From positions 101,509-165,508 of the forward strand of contig JBDREX010000010.1 of the NCBI GenBank assembly GCA_043819345.1: a stretch of DNA of 64,000 bases, in the 5' to 3' direction. This document shows positions 53,385 to 61,874 of this stretch, piece after piece (the first letter of the stretch is position 1; each line of letters begins with the position of its first letter). The translations under genes and the position numbers were made by a program. A model generated the notes under the pieces. It made no database searches. It was not told the origin of the DNA and was given only the letters and a program-made list of their open reading frames with translations. The DNA comes from CAYRDK01 sp043819345 (GTDB lineage Bacteria; Omnitrophota; Gorgyraeia; Velamenicoccales; Velamenicoccaceae).

Positions 53385-54535
53385 TCATTGCCGGAGAAGC
53401 GTCGGGAGACATGCATGGCGCTCATCTAGTAACTCATATCAAAAAACTTAATCCGAAAATCAGTTTTTTTGGCCTTGGAGGCAAAGATATGAAAAATGCC
53501 GGCGTGCATATTGAATACGATATCACGCGCCTGGCTGTCGTCGGTTTTTTTGAAATCTTAAAGAACTATTCGAAATTTAAAGATATCTTTAACAACATTC
53601 TTCACAAAACAAAAAACCAAAAACCGGATGCGGCTATCCTTATTGACTATCCGGGCTTTAATTTACGCCTGGCAGGAGAACTCAAAAAGATGGGCATCCC
53701 CGTCATCTATTTTATTAGCCCTCAAGTATGGGCCTGGGGAGAAAAACGTATCAAATTCATCAAAAAAACAATCAGCCTTATGCTTGTTTTATTTAAGTTT
53801 GAAGAAGTTCTCTATATGGATAAAACATTTCATGTTAAATTTGTCGGCCACCCGCTCTTAGACACCGTTAAACCGCAAAAAACAAAAACACAATTCTTGG
53901 AATCTGTCAGTTTTAAAAAAGGATTAACAACAATAGCTCTCCTGCCTGGCTCACGAGAACGCGAAGTTTCAAATCTTCTGCCTCGCATGCTAAAAGCAGC
54001 TCAAATGATTTTTCAAAAAAATGCCAACACGCAATTTTTTATCTGCCGCACAACAAGCCTGCCAAAAGAACTCTTCAAGAGAATTATTGATAAAGAAAAA
54101 ATTGACTTTACCTATACAATTACGGACGACTCAACATATGAAGCTCTCAACGCCTGCGACTTGGCTATTGTAGCCTCCGGAACAGCGACATTAGAAACAG
54201 CTATTCTGAATAAACCCATGATCATCGTATACAAAGTCTCTCTTTCAACATGGCTGCTCGCCAAAATGTTTGTCAAAATTCCCTACATAGGATTAGTGAA
54301 TGTTGTTGCCGGAAAAAAAATCGTTCCTGAATTAATCCAATTCAATGCTACCCCAAAAAAGATCTTTCTGACAGCAACAGAACTTCTGCACAACAAGAAA
54401 AAACAGGAAAAAATACATGCTCAACTTTACGCGCTCAAGAATTCTCTAGGCATCCCCGGAGCTTATAATAGAACCGCTCAGGAAATTGTACACTTCCTGG
54501 CCGATTCAAAGAAAGCTCAACCCCCCTGGCGATAA
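53366..54535 (+). CDS. lpxB: Lipid-A-disaccharide synthase
   Basis: The enzyme joins UDP-diacylglucosamine and lipid X. It starts with ILIIAGEASGDMHGAHLV and has FGLGGKDMKNAGV, LIDYPGFNLRLA, YFISPQVWAWGEKRIK and LLPGSREREVSNLLPRML, all LpxB signatures. The length of 389 residues is normal. The 3' end overlaps convergently by 19 bases with the macrodomain gene, with no terminator visible between them. Confidence 0.96.
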   Translation: MEKKILIIAGEASGDMHGAHLVTHIKKLNPKISFFGLGGKDMKNAGVHIEYDITRLAVVGFFEILKNYSKFKDIFNNILHKTKNQKPDAAILIDYPGFNLRLAGELKKMGIPVIYFISPQVWAWGEKRIKFIKKTISLMLVLFKFEEVLYMDKTFHVKFVGHPLLDTVKPQKTKTQFLESVSFKKGLTTIALLPGSREREVSNLLPRMLKAAQMIFQKNANTQFFICRTTSLPKELFKRIIDKEKIDFTYTITDDSTYEALNACDLAIVASGTATLETAILNKPMIIVYKVSLSTWLLAKMFVKIPYIGLVNVVAGKKIVPELIQFNATPKKIFLTATELLHNKKKQEKIHAQLYALKNSLGIPGAYNRTAQEIVHFLADSKKAQPPWR

Positions 54536-55014
54536 ACTCTCTCATAAACAGCCAAGTCACCCTCTGAAAAACATACATAACGAATTTCTTCAAAATCATT
54601 TTCAAATACTCTGCCCTCCATCAAGGCAATCCTGGCTGCCTCCTCTAGCGGATAACCATAAACACCTGTGCTGATGGCAGGAAAAGCGATTGTTTTAAGT
54701 TTATTCTTTTTGGCTAATAAAAAACTATTCTCATAACATTTTTTCAAAAGCTCCGGCTCACCCTTCGTGCCACCCTTCCACACCGGCCCCGGAGTATGTA
54801 TAATCTTCTTCGCTTTTAAATTTCCGGCATTTGTAATAACAGCTCCCCCTGTCGGACAGCCGCCGATTATAAGACATTCTTTTAAAACAGATAATCCTGC
54901 AGCGCGATGAATCGCTCCGTCAACGCCGCCACCACCACATAACTTCGTATTAGCCGCGTTAACAATAACATCCACACATTCTTGTGTAATATCGCCCTTC
55001 TTAATCGTAATCAT
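54517..55014 (-). CDS. Macrodomain protein (O-acetyl-ADP-ribose deacetylase-like)
   Basis: The 165-residue product is a single macrodomain of the YmdB/MacroD type: VIVNAANTKLCGGGGVDGAIHRAAG and FPAISTGVYGYPLEEAA contain the ADP-ribose contacts and the catalytic region. Such enzymes remove ADP-ribose adducts or hydrolyse O-acetyl-ADP-ribose. It is the last gene of the radical SAM operon, 16 bases after the PCP_red gene, so a link with nucleotide-derived substrates of that operon is possible. Confidence 0.88.
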   Translation of the reverse strand: MITIKKGDITQECVDVIVNAANTKLCGGGGVDGAIHRAAGLSVLKECLIIGGCPTGGAVITNAGNLKAKKIIHTPGPVWKGGTKGEPELLKKCYENSFLLAKKNKLKTIAFPAISTGVYGYPLEEAARIALMEGRVFENDFEEIRYVCFSEGDLAVYERVYRQGG

Positions 55015-55030
55015 CAGCCCTCTTCTTTAA

Positions 55031-55294
55031 CTACTTCGCGTGGCCGTATTGTGTATAGTCAATACCAACACTCTCTAAATCCGTCTTCAGAAGCCCCTGA
55101 AAAGCAAATGGAGTTTCCTGAAAAAAAGCATCCACCATATCTTTTTCGATAACTTCCTGATGGTTGTTCTGTCTCGCAAACTCAACAGCTGCCTGAGATA
55201 TTTTTCCTTGCGCAATTCCGCGCATAAAAACAGGAATTTTAGCTATTAACTGTTCAAATTTTTCCTGCGTCTTCTTTTCCCATGGCATATCCAT
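55031..55294 (-). CDS. PCP_red-type small protein
   Basis: The 87-residue sequence MPWEKKTQEKFEQLIAKIP followed by VFMRGIAQGKISQAAVEFAR and later IEKDMVDAFFQETPF matches the pattern of the PCP_red domain (PF08369). That domain was first named from the end of protochlorophyllide reductase subunits but also occurs alone in non-photosynthetic bacteria. Its function outside that enzyme is unknown to me. AGGAGAAG lies directly before the ATG. It follows the SPASM-like radical SAM gene by eight bases. Confidence 0.7.
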   Translation of the reverse strand: MDMPWEKKTQEKFEQLIAKIPVFMRGIAQGKISQAAVEFARQNNHQEVIEKDMVDAFFQETPFAFQGLLKTDLESVGIDYTQYGHAK

Positions 55295-55302
55295 ATCTTC
55301 TC

Positions 55303-56250
55303 CTATATAAAACTTTTTTTAAGTATCCTCTTTACTGGTTTTAAATCAGACAAAGAATAAAGCTGCGCATACTCTTTCCAGACACCATTACAGAAATCAT
55401 TTAAAATACACCCCAGGCATTGTTTTGCTTTGATCTTATCCGTATTTAACGGCTGAGAAGCAGCATGACTACTTCTTTTTAACACATTTTCGCTATACTC
55501 CACGCAATGATCAAGATAATAGCGCCACCCGCCAATACACAACGGCAATCCACAATAAGGATTACTCACTCTCAAGCCGCTTTGAGAAGCGATATTAAGC
55601 GCTTTCCGGACAAAAGGATCAACAACACGGTAACAAGGAACTAAAGACCTATTGCCAAAAGCCCTTCCACGCGGCTGAACAACGGACAAAGAAATAAAAT
55701 TTATTCCTTTAAGCTTTTTCTTTACGAAGACCATATAGTCCGGCAATTCCTGATAATTATATCGCGTCACAACAGGATTCAGAACAACTTCCAAACCAGC
55801 TCTCAAAGCATTCTTTATGCCTTTGATACTTTTCTTAAAACCTCCTTTAGCGCCAAGTAGAACATCGTGATGCTCTGCAATACAGGAATGCAGGCTCACA
55901 AAAAGACTTTTCAGGCCTGCTCTCTTTAAGCGTAAAACAAGAGAATTATCGGACAACAGAACAGCATTTGTCTGAAGCTGTATAACATCAATTCCTTTTT
56001 CAGATGCATACTTAACCACATCAACCAGATGCTCATGCATTGTCGGCTCTCCTCCGGAAATGTCTAACCGCAAACAAGGCTCACGATAAAAAAGAGCATC
56101 AATGTCCCGACAAACCTCCTTAAGGGAGCGCATTTTATCCGTGTATAATTCCTGGGGCACATTACAAAAAAGGCAAGAAACATTACAAGCCATTCCCAAG
56201 CGCAAAAGACGGTAAGGCATATTTTGCTTTAATTCATCATTAATATTCAT
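55303..56250 (-). CDS. Radical SAM protein with C-terminal cysteine-rich region
   Basis: The [4Fe-4S] motif CNVSCLFC lies near residue 22, followed by LDISGGEPTMHEHLVDVV with the SAM-binding GGE. A second cysteine-rich region near the end (CLGCILNDFCNGVW) resembles SPASM/twitch auxiliary cluster sites. The fold is like that of MoaA/PqqE-type enzymes. The substrate is unknown. I start at the ATG at 56250 (MNINDELKQ); the longer frame adds 20 hydrophobic residues without support. Confidence 0.85.
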   Translation of the reverse strand: MNINDELKQNMPYRLLRLGMACNVSCLFCNVPQELYTDKMRSLKEVCRDIDALFYREPCLRLDISGGEPTMHEHLVDVVKYASEKGIDVIQLQTNAVLLSDNSLVLRLKRAGLKSLFVSLHSCIAEHHDVLLGAKGGFKKSIKGIKNALRAGLEVVLNPVVTRYNYQELPDYMVFVKKKLKGINFISLSVVQPRGRAFGNRSLVPCYRVVDPFVRKALNIASQSGLRVSNPYCGLPLCIGGWRYYLDHCVEYSENVLKRSSHAASQPLNTDKIKAKQCLGCILNDFCNGVWKEYAQLYSLSDLKPVKRILKKSFI

Positions 56251-56336
56251 AGAGGATCTCTCTCTGTAAAGCCACAACAACACAAAATCACATATAAGAG
56301 TCAAAGACAAAAACTAAAACCCCGGCCACCCTATCC

Positions 56337-57680
56337 CTATAAACAGTCTGCTCTTAATTCTTTCACCATTTTTGTATCTTCCATACATAAATATACCGGT
56401 ATTTTTTCAGAATAAGATTTTAACCTATCAAGCATAAATTTATAAATTTTAGCACGAATGACATTCGGATATCTGAGCTTATTATCATACCCATACAATA
56501 GCTCGCCATTTAATATCTTGTTTGCCGGAAAGCGCGCTTCTATCACCTGTTTTAAAGAAGGCCCAAAACGAAATGTCCCCAAACTAATCCACGCTATTCT
56601 TTCTAAATCCACTGCTGCCATCAACTGATCAATCACCTCTCCATAAGCCTTCTGCCAGCCGTTAAAATAAATAACAGGATCAAAATGAAACCCTATTTTA
56701 TAGCCCGCTTGTGCACATTGGGAAGCAGCGTCTAATCTTTCTCTCAGAGAGGCAGAAAAAAACTCATTTTCATCAATAATCGTTTGAGGGTTTAACGACC
56801 AAGATACAACAATATTACCGCTGTGTTTAGCGCTCAATAAATAACCAATGTTTGTGCTCTTTGTTTTAAACTCAAATACGACGTCCTGATGGCCATTAAA
56901 AAAATCAATAATGGGCTTTGAATACTCAACAACACTATCCAGCATTAGAGAATCCGAAAATTCCCCCGTCCCCAAACGCATCCCGGAACGTTTATAGGAA
57001 GAAAACTGGTCAAAATAGTCCTCAATGTTAGCAGGAAAAATCATCCCCGGAACATTCGTATAAGCCTGCAAATAGCAATATGTACAGTCAAAAATACAAC
57101 CGAACCCTAAATTGAAAATATGATACCCACAGCCGCGCGCGCCTTTTGTACAGGGGCATCTCTTAAAAAAATCATGGTACTGGCCGACAATAAAAACAAT
57201 ATCCCGGCGCCTATTATACTCTTTGATACTGGATCTTTGATGGTCTTTAAGAAACTGCTTCAGGGAAGGAATAGCCGAGACCCTGGCTTTCGGAAAAAAC
57301 GCTTTAAATCTTTGCGCAAGAAAAGTTTTCTGAACACCGTCTTCTACATATATTTTCTTAGGAGCAAATTTCTTGCTTTTCGTATCAGCACACAAATCGC
57401 GAGATAACTTTATAGAAGGTAAAAAAGGCTTCAGGCTATCTTTATCCCGCACAGCTTCAGGAAATCTTCTTTCTAGTAGATATTTCTTAAGAGGCCTATA
57501 CGCCACATGCTCCGTTTGGCTAGCAATCCTTTGAGGCACAATGTCTTCACGCTTGGAAATCTCATAGAATAGCCTGACCAATTCTCTCTTCTTATTAACG
57601 CCAAGCTGATGCCCGCTGTATTCTTCAATCAGCTTCTGTGCATTCTTTAACCGTTTGAGTTCTTCTGTAAAAAATCGCAT
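56337..57680 (-). CDS. Spore-photoproduct-lyase-family radical SAM protein
   Basis: The 447-residue product has an N-terminal region of about 180 residues and then CPCTKGARGCGYHIFNLGFGC, with the cluster cysteines in CIFDCTYCYLQAY. This matches SplB-type proteins that repair thymine dimers. The position of the hydrogen-donor cysteine of true SPL seems to be filled by GTGEFSDSLMLD, which has no cysteine, so the reaction may differ. Nothing in the window suggests sporulation. It overlaps the upstream phosphorylase-like gene by 34 bases. Confidence 0.85.
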   Translation of the reverse strand: MRFFTEELKRLKNAQKLIEEYSGHQLGVNKKRELVRLFYEISKREDIVPQRIASQTEHVAYRPLKKYLLERRFPEAVRDKDSLKPFLPSIKLSRDLCADTKSKKFAPKKIYVEDGVQKTFLAQRFKAFFPKARVSAIPSLKQFLKDHQRSSIKEYNRRRDIVFIVGQYHDFFKRCPCTKGARGCGYHIFNLGFGCIFDCTYCYLQAYTNVPGMIFPANIEDYFDQFSSYKRSGMRLGTGEFSDSLMLDSVVEYSKPIIDFFNGHQDVVFEFKTKSTNIGYLLSAKHSGNIVVSWSLNPQTIIDENEFFSASLRERLDAASQCAQAGYKIGFHFDPVIYFNGWQKAYGEVIDQLMAAVDLERIAWISLGTFRFGPSLKQVIEARFPANKILNGELLYGYDNKLRYPNVIRAKIYKFMLDRLKSYSEKIPVYLCMEDTKMVKELRADCL

Positions 57681-58360
57681 AAAAATTTTATTCCGTCTTT
57701 CATGCCGGCTTTCGCGGCCTGTTGATCAGATTCATTCAGCTCAGCGTAAAAAGGCTTTTGATGTATAATATCTGAGACATAAAACAAGGCCAACGCCTTC
57801 AGGCCTATTTTAGAAGAAGCGGCAAAAAAAGCAGAACATTCCATGTCAACAACATCCACATCAAGATCCTTAAAATACTGCGTTAAGCCTTCTTCTAGCT
57901 TTAAGGATGCTAGCGTCATACATGACCTCTTATCCACACCATGACTATCCAAGCTTTTCTGAAAACCCTCGCACAAATCATGGTCAGGGTAAAAAACAGG
58001 CCATGGCCCCTTGTCCATTTCATCGAGAAGAGCAGAAAAACTCTCCCTGGCAAAACATTTCATAGGCATCACAAGCCGCCCGATACCCAATTCCCCGGTA
58101 GAGCCGCAAGAACCAAATAAATAAACCTCACAACAGGATGTTTCCTTCAGGTACAATACAAGGTCACCAATAAAACAAGCCCCTATGCGCGCGTGAATAA
58201 GTGTAAAGTTTTTACCCTGCGCGCACCCATAGATCTTACCACGCACAGGCTCTTTGACACCAAATCCCGTAAGAAGCTCCTTATTCAGACAAGGAACCAG
58301 CACACATTTTTCTTTTATTAAGCCTGGTTCCACACCAAAAATATTTTTAAAAACATTCAT
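57647..58360 (-). CDS. Nucleoside phosphorylase-like protein
   Basis: The 237-residue sequence follows the PNP/UDP-phosphorylase fold: VYLFGSCGSTGELGIGRLVMP is the phosphate/ribose-binding strand, DVVDMECSAFFAAS contains the ribose-binding Met-Glu pair, and LFYVSDI supplies the base-contact aspartate. The substrate could be a nucleoside or a SAM by-product such as methylthioadenosine or 5'-deoxyadenosine. The latter is attractive beside four radical SAM genes, but this is inference. It shares a 4-base overlap with the DUF362 gene. Confidence 0.8.
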   Translation of the reverse strand: MNVFKNIFGVEPGLIKEKCVLVPCLNKELLTGFGVKEPVRGKIYGCAQGKNFTLIHARIGACFIGDLVLYLKETSCCEVYLFGSCGSTGELGIGRLVMPMKCFARESFSALLDEMDKGPWPVFYPDHDLCEGFQKSLDSHGVDKRSCMTLASLKLEEGLTQYFKDLDVDVVDMECSAFFAASSKIGLKALALFYVSDIIHQKPFYAELNESDQQAAKAGMKDGIKFLCDFLQKNSNG

Positions 58361-59427
58361 AGTTTTATTAAATTATATGCCTGATTACCCAAACCAATAC
58401 TTTGAGCATAAACAAACATCTTCTTATACTCGGCATGAGCCTGAAAAAAACCCAATTCATCCGTTACCATATCTGAAACAGCTTGATCCAAACTAACCGG
58501 ATCTGTTGAAGCAAATATACCCAGATTACGGCTAACCATCTTATCATTTTTTGTAGATATGCAATCGCACTCCTGCGTAATATCAAAAGCGAAAGTTATA
58601 AACATCTTGTTTTTAAATTTTGACAAAATAAATTTAGCGGCTTCACACATGCGCTGACAAAAAATAGCCATATCTTCATTCCAGTTCACATACACAGCCT
58701 CAAATTTGCACGCACATAAACACTCGCCGCAGCCAATACATTCTGCGGTATTAATAAAAGCCTTCCCTGCTGGATCACGCGAAATCGCTCCCACAGGACA
58801 AGCTGGAATACAACACCCGCAGGACGTACACTTATCCCTGATCACTGACGGTTTTAAAGATGAGTGCTGTACCTGTTTTGTAGGGCGGCAACTCATCCCC
58901 ATTGCGACATTTTTAAGGCTACCGGCATATCCTGAAAAAACATGGCCCGTAGCATGCGACAAAACAACAAGGCTATCCAACATGCCGACAAATGACGGAA
59001 CTTTCATCTTTTTTAGATGAGCCGTATTAACTTCAAACTCTTTGCCATCAAAACCTAAAAGACCATCGGCCACAATAAAAGGCGCGCCAACCTTGGAATG
59101 GCAGAAACCCTTATTCTGCACCAAGCCTAAGTGATCCACCGCGTTTTGCCGCATGCCATGATAAATAACACCTGTATCAAAAAGAAAAGGCCTGGCCTTA
59201 GAAACTTTAATTTCTGTAATAATCTTTTTAACTAAATAAGGATGCATATGATAGACACAGGCCGAATCACCTATTGTCAATTTCACAGGCACAAGCTCTT
59301 TCTCTTGATAGACCATAAACTCGCGAATCCGCCCCATAAGTTCAAGCAAGGCCTTCGTCCTAGCCTCTAAATCATTTGCTTCAACTGGAATAAAATAAAC
59401 ATCACTTTTCATATTAACATTGCCCAT
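58357..59427 (-). CDS. DUF362 protein with two [4Fe-4S] ferredoxin motifs
   Basis: The 356-residue product has a DUF362 domain around an inserted bacterial ferredoxin: CTSCGCCIPACPVGAI and CIGCGECLCACKFEAV at about residues 200-246. Such proteins probably pass electrons; here it could supply the radical SAM enzymes. The start ATG at 59427 has AAGGA upstream and lies in the loop of a TTAACATTG/CAATGTTAA hairpin. Its ribosome-binding site and start are duplicated 102 bases upstream. Confidence 0.85.
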   Translation of the reverse strand: MGNVNMKSDVYFIPVEANDLEARTKALLELMGRIREFMVYQEKELVPVKLTIGDSACVYHMHPYLVKKIITEIKVSKARPFLFDTGVIYHGMRQNAVDHLGLVQNKGFCHSKVGAPFIVADGLLGFDGKEFEVNTAHLKKMKVPSFVGMLDSLVVLSHATGHVFSGYAGSLKNVAMGMSCRPTKQVQHSSLKPSVIRDKCTSCGCCIPACPVGAISRDPAGKAFINTAECIGCGECLCACKFEAVYVNWNEDMAIFCQRMCEAAKFILSKFKNKMFITFAFDITQECDCISTKNDKMVSRNLGIFASTDPVSLDQAVSDMVTDELGFFQAHAEYKKMFVYAQSIGLGNQAYNLIKL

Positions 59428-59545
59428 ATTTAGTTTTTCCTTACAATGTTAATCCTGGCGGCTACTGAGAAAAATTTCGTCAGGAATTTTTCCAGTGATT
59501 AGACGCCAGGGCTAACGGTTATTGCCCATATTTAGTTTTTCCTTA
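59419..59545 (-). mobile_element. Palindromic insert flanked by 25-bp direct repeats upstream of the DUF362 gene
   Basis: A perfect 25-bp direct repeat occurs at 59419-59443 and 59521-59545. The 77 bases between contain CCTGGCG/CGCCAGG as outer stem and an ACTG..AAAAATT/AATTTTT..AGT inner stem. The repeat carries the ribosome-binding site and ATG of the DUF362 gene, so the upstream copy forms a decoy start encoding MGNNR and a stop. It looks like insertion of a small foldback element with a long target duplication. Confidence 0.6.
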
Positions 59546-60388
59546 AACAAGATACGAATTCTTGAAATACTCGCCAAAAGGGTGGATAAAAACATGACAA
59601 TCCTTATTGTGTTCTCTCGATCTGGTCAAAATTTCTGTTTGCATATCTTTCCATATTTTCTCATAAAATGCATCATCAACAAGCATTTTGAGATAATTTT
59701 CTTTGAGGTGTGGATAAAACAAATTGATCGCATCCACAATATCCTGAATGTTTTTCAAATTGAAATTAAGTCCTTCAAAATCAATAACTTTCATTCCAGA
59801 ATATAGATCAAAAATCCGCGCAACATCGGTAATGGCCGGCAAAACAGGGCAAACGTAAGGAACGACTTCAATCCCATGCTTTGAAAGTTCTTTAATAGCC
59901 TGAAAACGTGATTCAAAAGAAGGGCTTTTTGGTTCAAGTGCTATTTTTAGCTCCGGAGAAAAATCATTCACTGAAAAATACACCTTTTTACAAAAACCGG
60001 ACTGGAGCAAAGAAATGCAATCCTGTATAAGCGGTGAACGCGTCAAAATTACATAGGAAACCTTATATTTATTAAGTACCTCCAAAATCCGCTTCGTCAA
60101 ACCATATTTTTGCTCAACAGGCTGAAAACATTCCGTTGTTGATCCCAGTAGCACACACGTAGGTTTTTGCGCAATAAGTTCTTCTTCAAGCAGGTTGATT
60201 ATATTCGCACGTATCTCCACGTAGCTGCCCCATAGACGCGCCGATCGCAATGATGTTTTATTAGACCTGACATAGCAATATAGGCAGCCATAGGCACATC
60301 CTTTATATGGATTGATAACATACTCCCCTAAATCAATAGACGTTAAATTTAAAGCGCGCTCTACATCAACTTCGCTATAGTCTATCAT
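59543..60388 (-). CDS. SplB-like (COG1533-type) radical SAM protein
   Basis: The product has about 281 residues with INPYKGCAYGCLYCYVRSNKT near residue 25, the C-x3-C-x2-C cluster motif. LLGSTTECFQPVEQKYGLTKRILEVL and VILTRSPLIQDCISLL are typical of short SPL-like proteins of unknown role. GGAG four bases before the ATG at 60388 decides the start. It overlaps the B12-binding radical SAM gene by 14 bases, so the two are probably coupled. Confidence 0.82.
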   Translation of the reverse strand: MIDYSEVDVERALNLTSIDLGEYVINPYKGCAYGCLYCYVRSNKTSLRSARLWGSYVEIRANIINLLEEELIAQKPTCVLLGSTTECFQPVEQKYGLTKRILEVLNKYKVSYVILTRSPLIQDCISLLQSGFCKKVYFSVNDFSPELKIALEPKSPSFESRFQAIKELSKHGIEVVPYVCPVLPAITDVARIFDLYSGMKVIDFEGLNFNLKNIQDIVDAINLFYPHLKENYLKMLVDDAFYEKIWKDMQTEILTRSREHNKDCHVFIHPFGEYFKNSYLV

Positions 60389-61685
60389 CGCTCTCCATAA
60401 GATTACCGAGAAAAGCATTCGTATGCCGAATACCTTCTCTCTTGATTGTATCTACAAATATTTTGTATCTCCTGAGTGACTCCGCATTTTCATCAGAAAC
60501 AAAATCTTGCGCCGCAGCCGTACCATCATAACAAACAAAAGGGTTTACTTGTTCAATTTTTGGAATGATGTTTTTATGGCGCACAATAAAATTGAGGCTA
60601 TCATAAAAATCATCTTCTGTCTCGCCAGGGAAACCTACAATCATGCTTAAGCCAAAAAATAAACCAACCTTATTAAGCTTTTCAAAAAAAGCCAGGCCCT
60701 GCGCGATCGTAAATCCTTTGTTCATATTTTTAAGCGTCCGATCACACCCAGATTCCAGGCCGATAAATAAATTATAACAACCGCTCTTTTTTACCTTTTC
60801 AAAAAGGGAACTTCCCATGCGCTCATCAATCCCCATCTGTGCTTCCCAGGGCAGATGGCCAAATTCGGTATACATAGCCTCACACATCGCCTCCAGATGC
60901 CTAATATCAGCATTAATCATAGAATCATGAAAAACAAAAGAACAGACTCCAGCGTTTTTATGATAGTTCAATTCTTCTATAATACCGGCAACAGAACGCG
61001 TTCTAAACCTTTTATATAGAAGCCTCTCAGAACAAAACCGGCAAGCGCGCAGACAACCCCTGGATGATAAGATTGAGACAGATTTTTTTTTCGGATATGC
61101 GGTTAAATCTAAACCGCTGTATGTTGGAAATGGTAATTGGCCTAAATCATCCAGTTCAGAAAAATACGCAACAATACCATCCTGCCAGGACCCGTTTAAA
61201 TACGAAAAAAACGGCTTCTCGCCTTCTCCCACAACAGAAAAATCAGACAAACCACCAAAACCATCCTTTAGCGCAAGAGGCCTTTTAAAAGCCTGCCTTG
61301 CAATCTCTGGCCCCCCAAAAATAATCTTTATATGCGGCTTTGATTCTTTTAAAGAACGCGCAATAGCAAGAGTGGTAGAAAAATTGCTCTCAAAACAAGA
61401 AAAGCCTATTACATCATACGCCAGCATCTTCTCAAAAACATCCTGATAGTTTTTCGCATAATCACGTCTGATAATTCCAAAAATCTCTTTTTCTAGTAAC
61501 CTGTTACAACTAACAAGCCACGCGTTTTTCAAATCATGTGAAGCAAGGTTATAAAAATAATTATTCAGATCCAATAAATCTATGTCTATGCCCTGGCAAG
61601 TAACAAAACGATGAAGACAGGCAATTCCTAATGGCGGCATCTTCGGCCAAAAAACAGGAGCAAGTGTTAATAAAACCTTTTTCAT
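60375..61685 (-). CDS. B12-binding-type radical SAM protein
   Basis: The N-terminal half (KVLLTLAPVFWPKMPPLGIACLH; VIGFSCFESNFSTTLAIARSL; IIFGGPEIA) resembles the cobalamin-binding fold of BchE-like enzymes. From about residue 200, SILSSRGCLRACRFCSERLLY is the radical SAM cluster motif, and LFIGLESGCDRTLKNMNKG is typical of class B methylase-like members. The canonical DxHxxG of cobalamin binding is not obvious, so B12 use is uncertain. I prefer the ATG at 61685, with AAGGA eight bases upstream, to the TTG before it. It is the first gene of the accessory operon. Confidence 0.83.
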   Translation of the reverse strand: MKKVLLTLAPVFWPKMPPLGIACLHRFVTCQGIDIDLLDLNNYFYNLASHDLKNAWLVSCNRLLEKEIFGIIRRDYAKNYQDVFEKMLAYDVIGFSCFESNFSTTLAIARSLKESKPHIKIIFGGPEIARQAFKRPLALKDGFGGLSDFSVVGEGEKPFFSYLNGSWQDGIVAYFSELDDLGQLPFPTYSGLDLTAYPKKKSVSILSSRGCLRACRFCSERLLYKRFRTRSVAGIIEELNYHKNAGVCSFVFHDSMINADIRHLEAMCEAMYTEFGHLPWEAQMGIDERMGSSLFEKVKKSGCYNLFIGLESGCDRTLKNMNKGFTIAQGLAFFEKLNKVGLFFGLSMIVGFPGETEDDFYDSLNFIVRHKNIIPKIEQVNPFVCYDGTAAAQDFVSDENAESLRRYKIFVDTIKREGIRHTNAFLGNLMESDDRL

Positions 61686-61701
61686 TCTCAAAATCCTTCG
61701 T

Positions 61702-61818
61702 TTATATCCCCTTGTCCTTCATCTTATATCGCAACCAGCCTAAAGCCCAATAAAAAATAATTTTAGCCCACCTTTGAAAAAACATCAACAAACGAAACAC
61801 AACAAGCCCATCTTCGTC
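61702..61818 (-). pseudogene. Remnant of a gene 3' end, or a tiny membrane peptide
   Basis: A 38-codon minus-strand frame without a clear start reads like the natural C-terminus of a protein: VVFRLLMFFQRWAKIIFY, then WALGWLRYKMKDKGI and a stop. An in-frame TGA stands just upstream, and the tRNA-Lys terminator lies about 30 bases further. It may be the tail of a truncated gene. The internal ATG would give a 27-residue hydrophobic-basic peptide, but no ribosome-binding site is seen. Confidence 0.35.
61760..61788 (-). promoter_or_regulatory. Candidate promoter of the radical SAM operon
   Basis: On the minus strand TTGATG, a 17-base spacer and TAAAAT predict a start near 61753, about 70 bases before the first radical SAM gene and after the tRNA-Lys terminator. 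It overlaps the remnant reading frame. Confidence 0.55.
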
Positions 61819-61845
61819 TCACAAAACTATTTCATAGAAACAAAA

Positions 61846-61870
61846 AGCGCATAGTCAAAAACTATGCGCT
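61846..61870 (-). terminator. Intrinsic terminator of the tRNA-Lys(CUU) unit
   Basis: AGCGCATAGT and ACTATGCGCT form a perfect 10-bp stem around CAAAA, followed on the minus strand by TTTTTGT. It lies directly after the outer copy of the 85-bp repeat. Confidence 0.85.
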
Positions 61871-61874
61871 AAAA

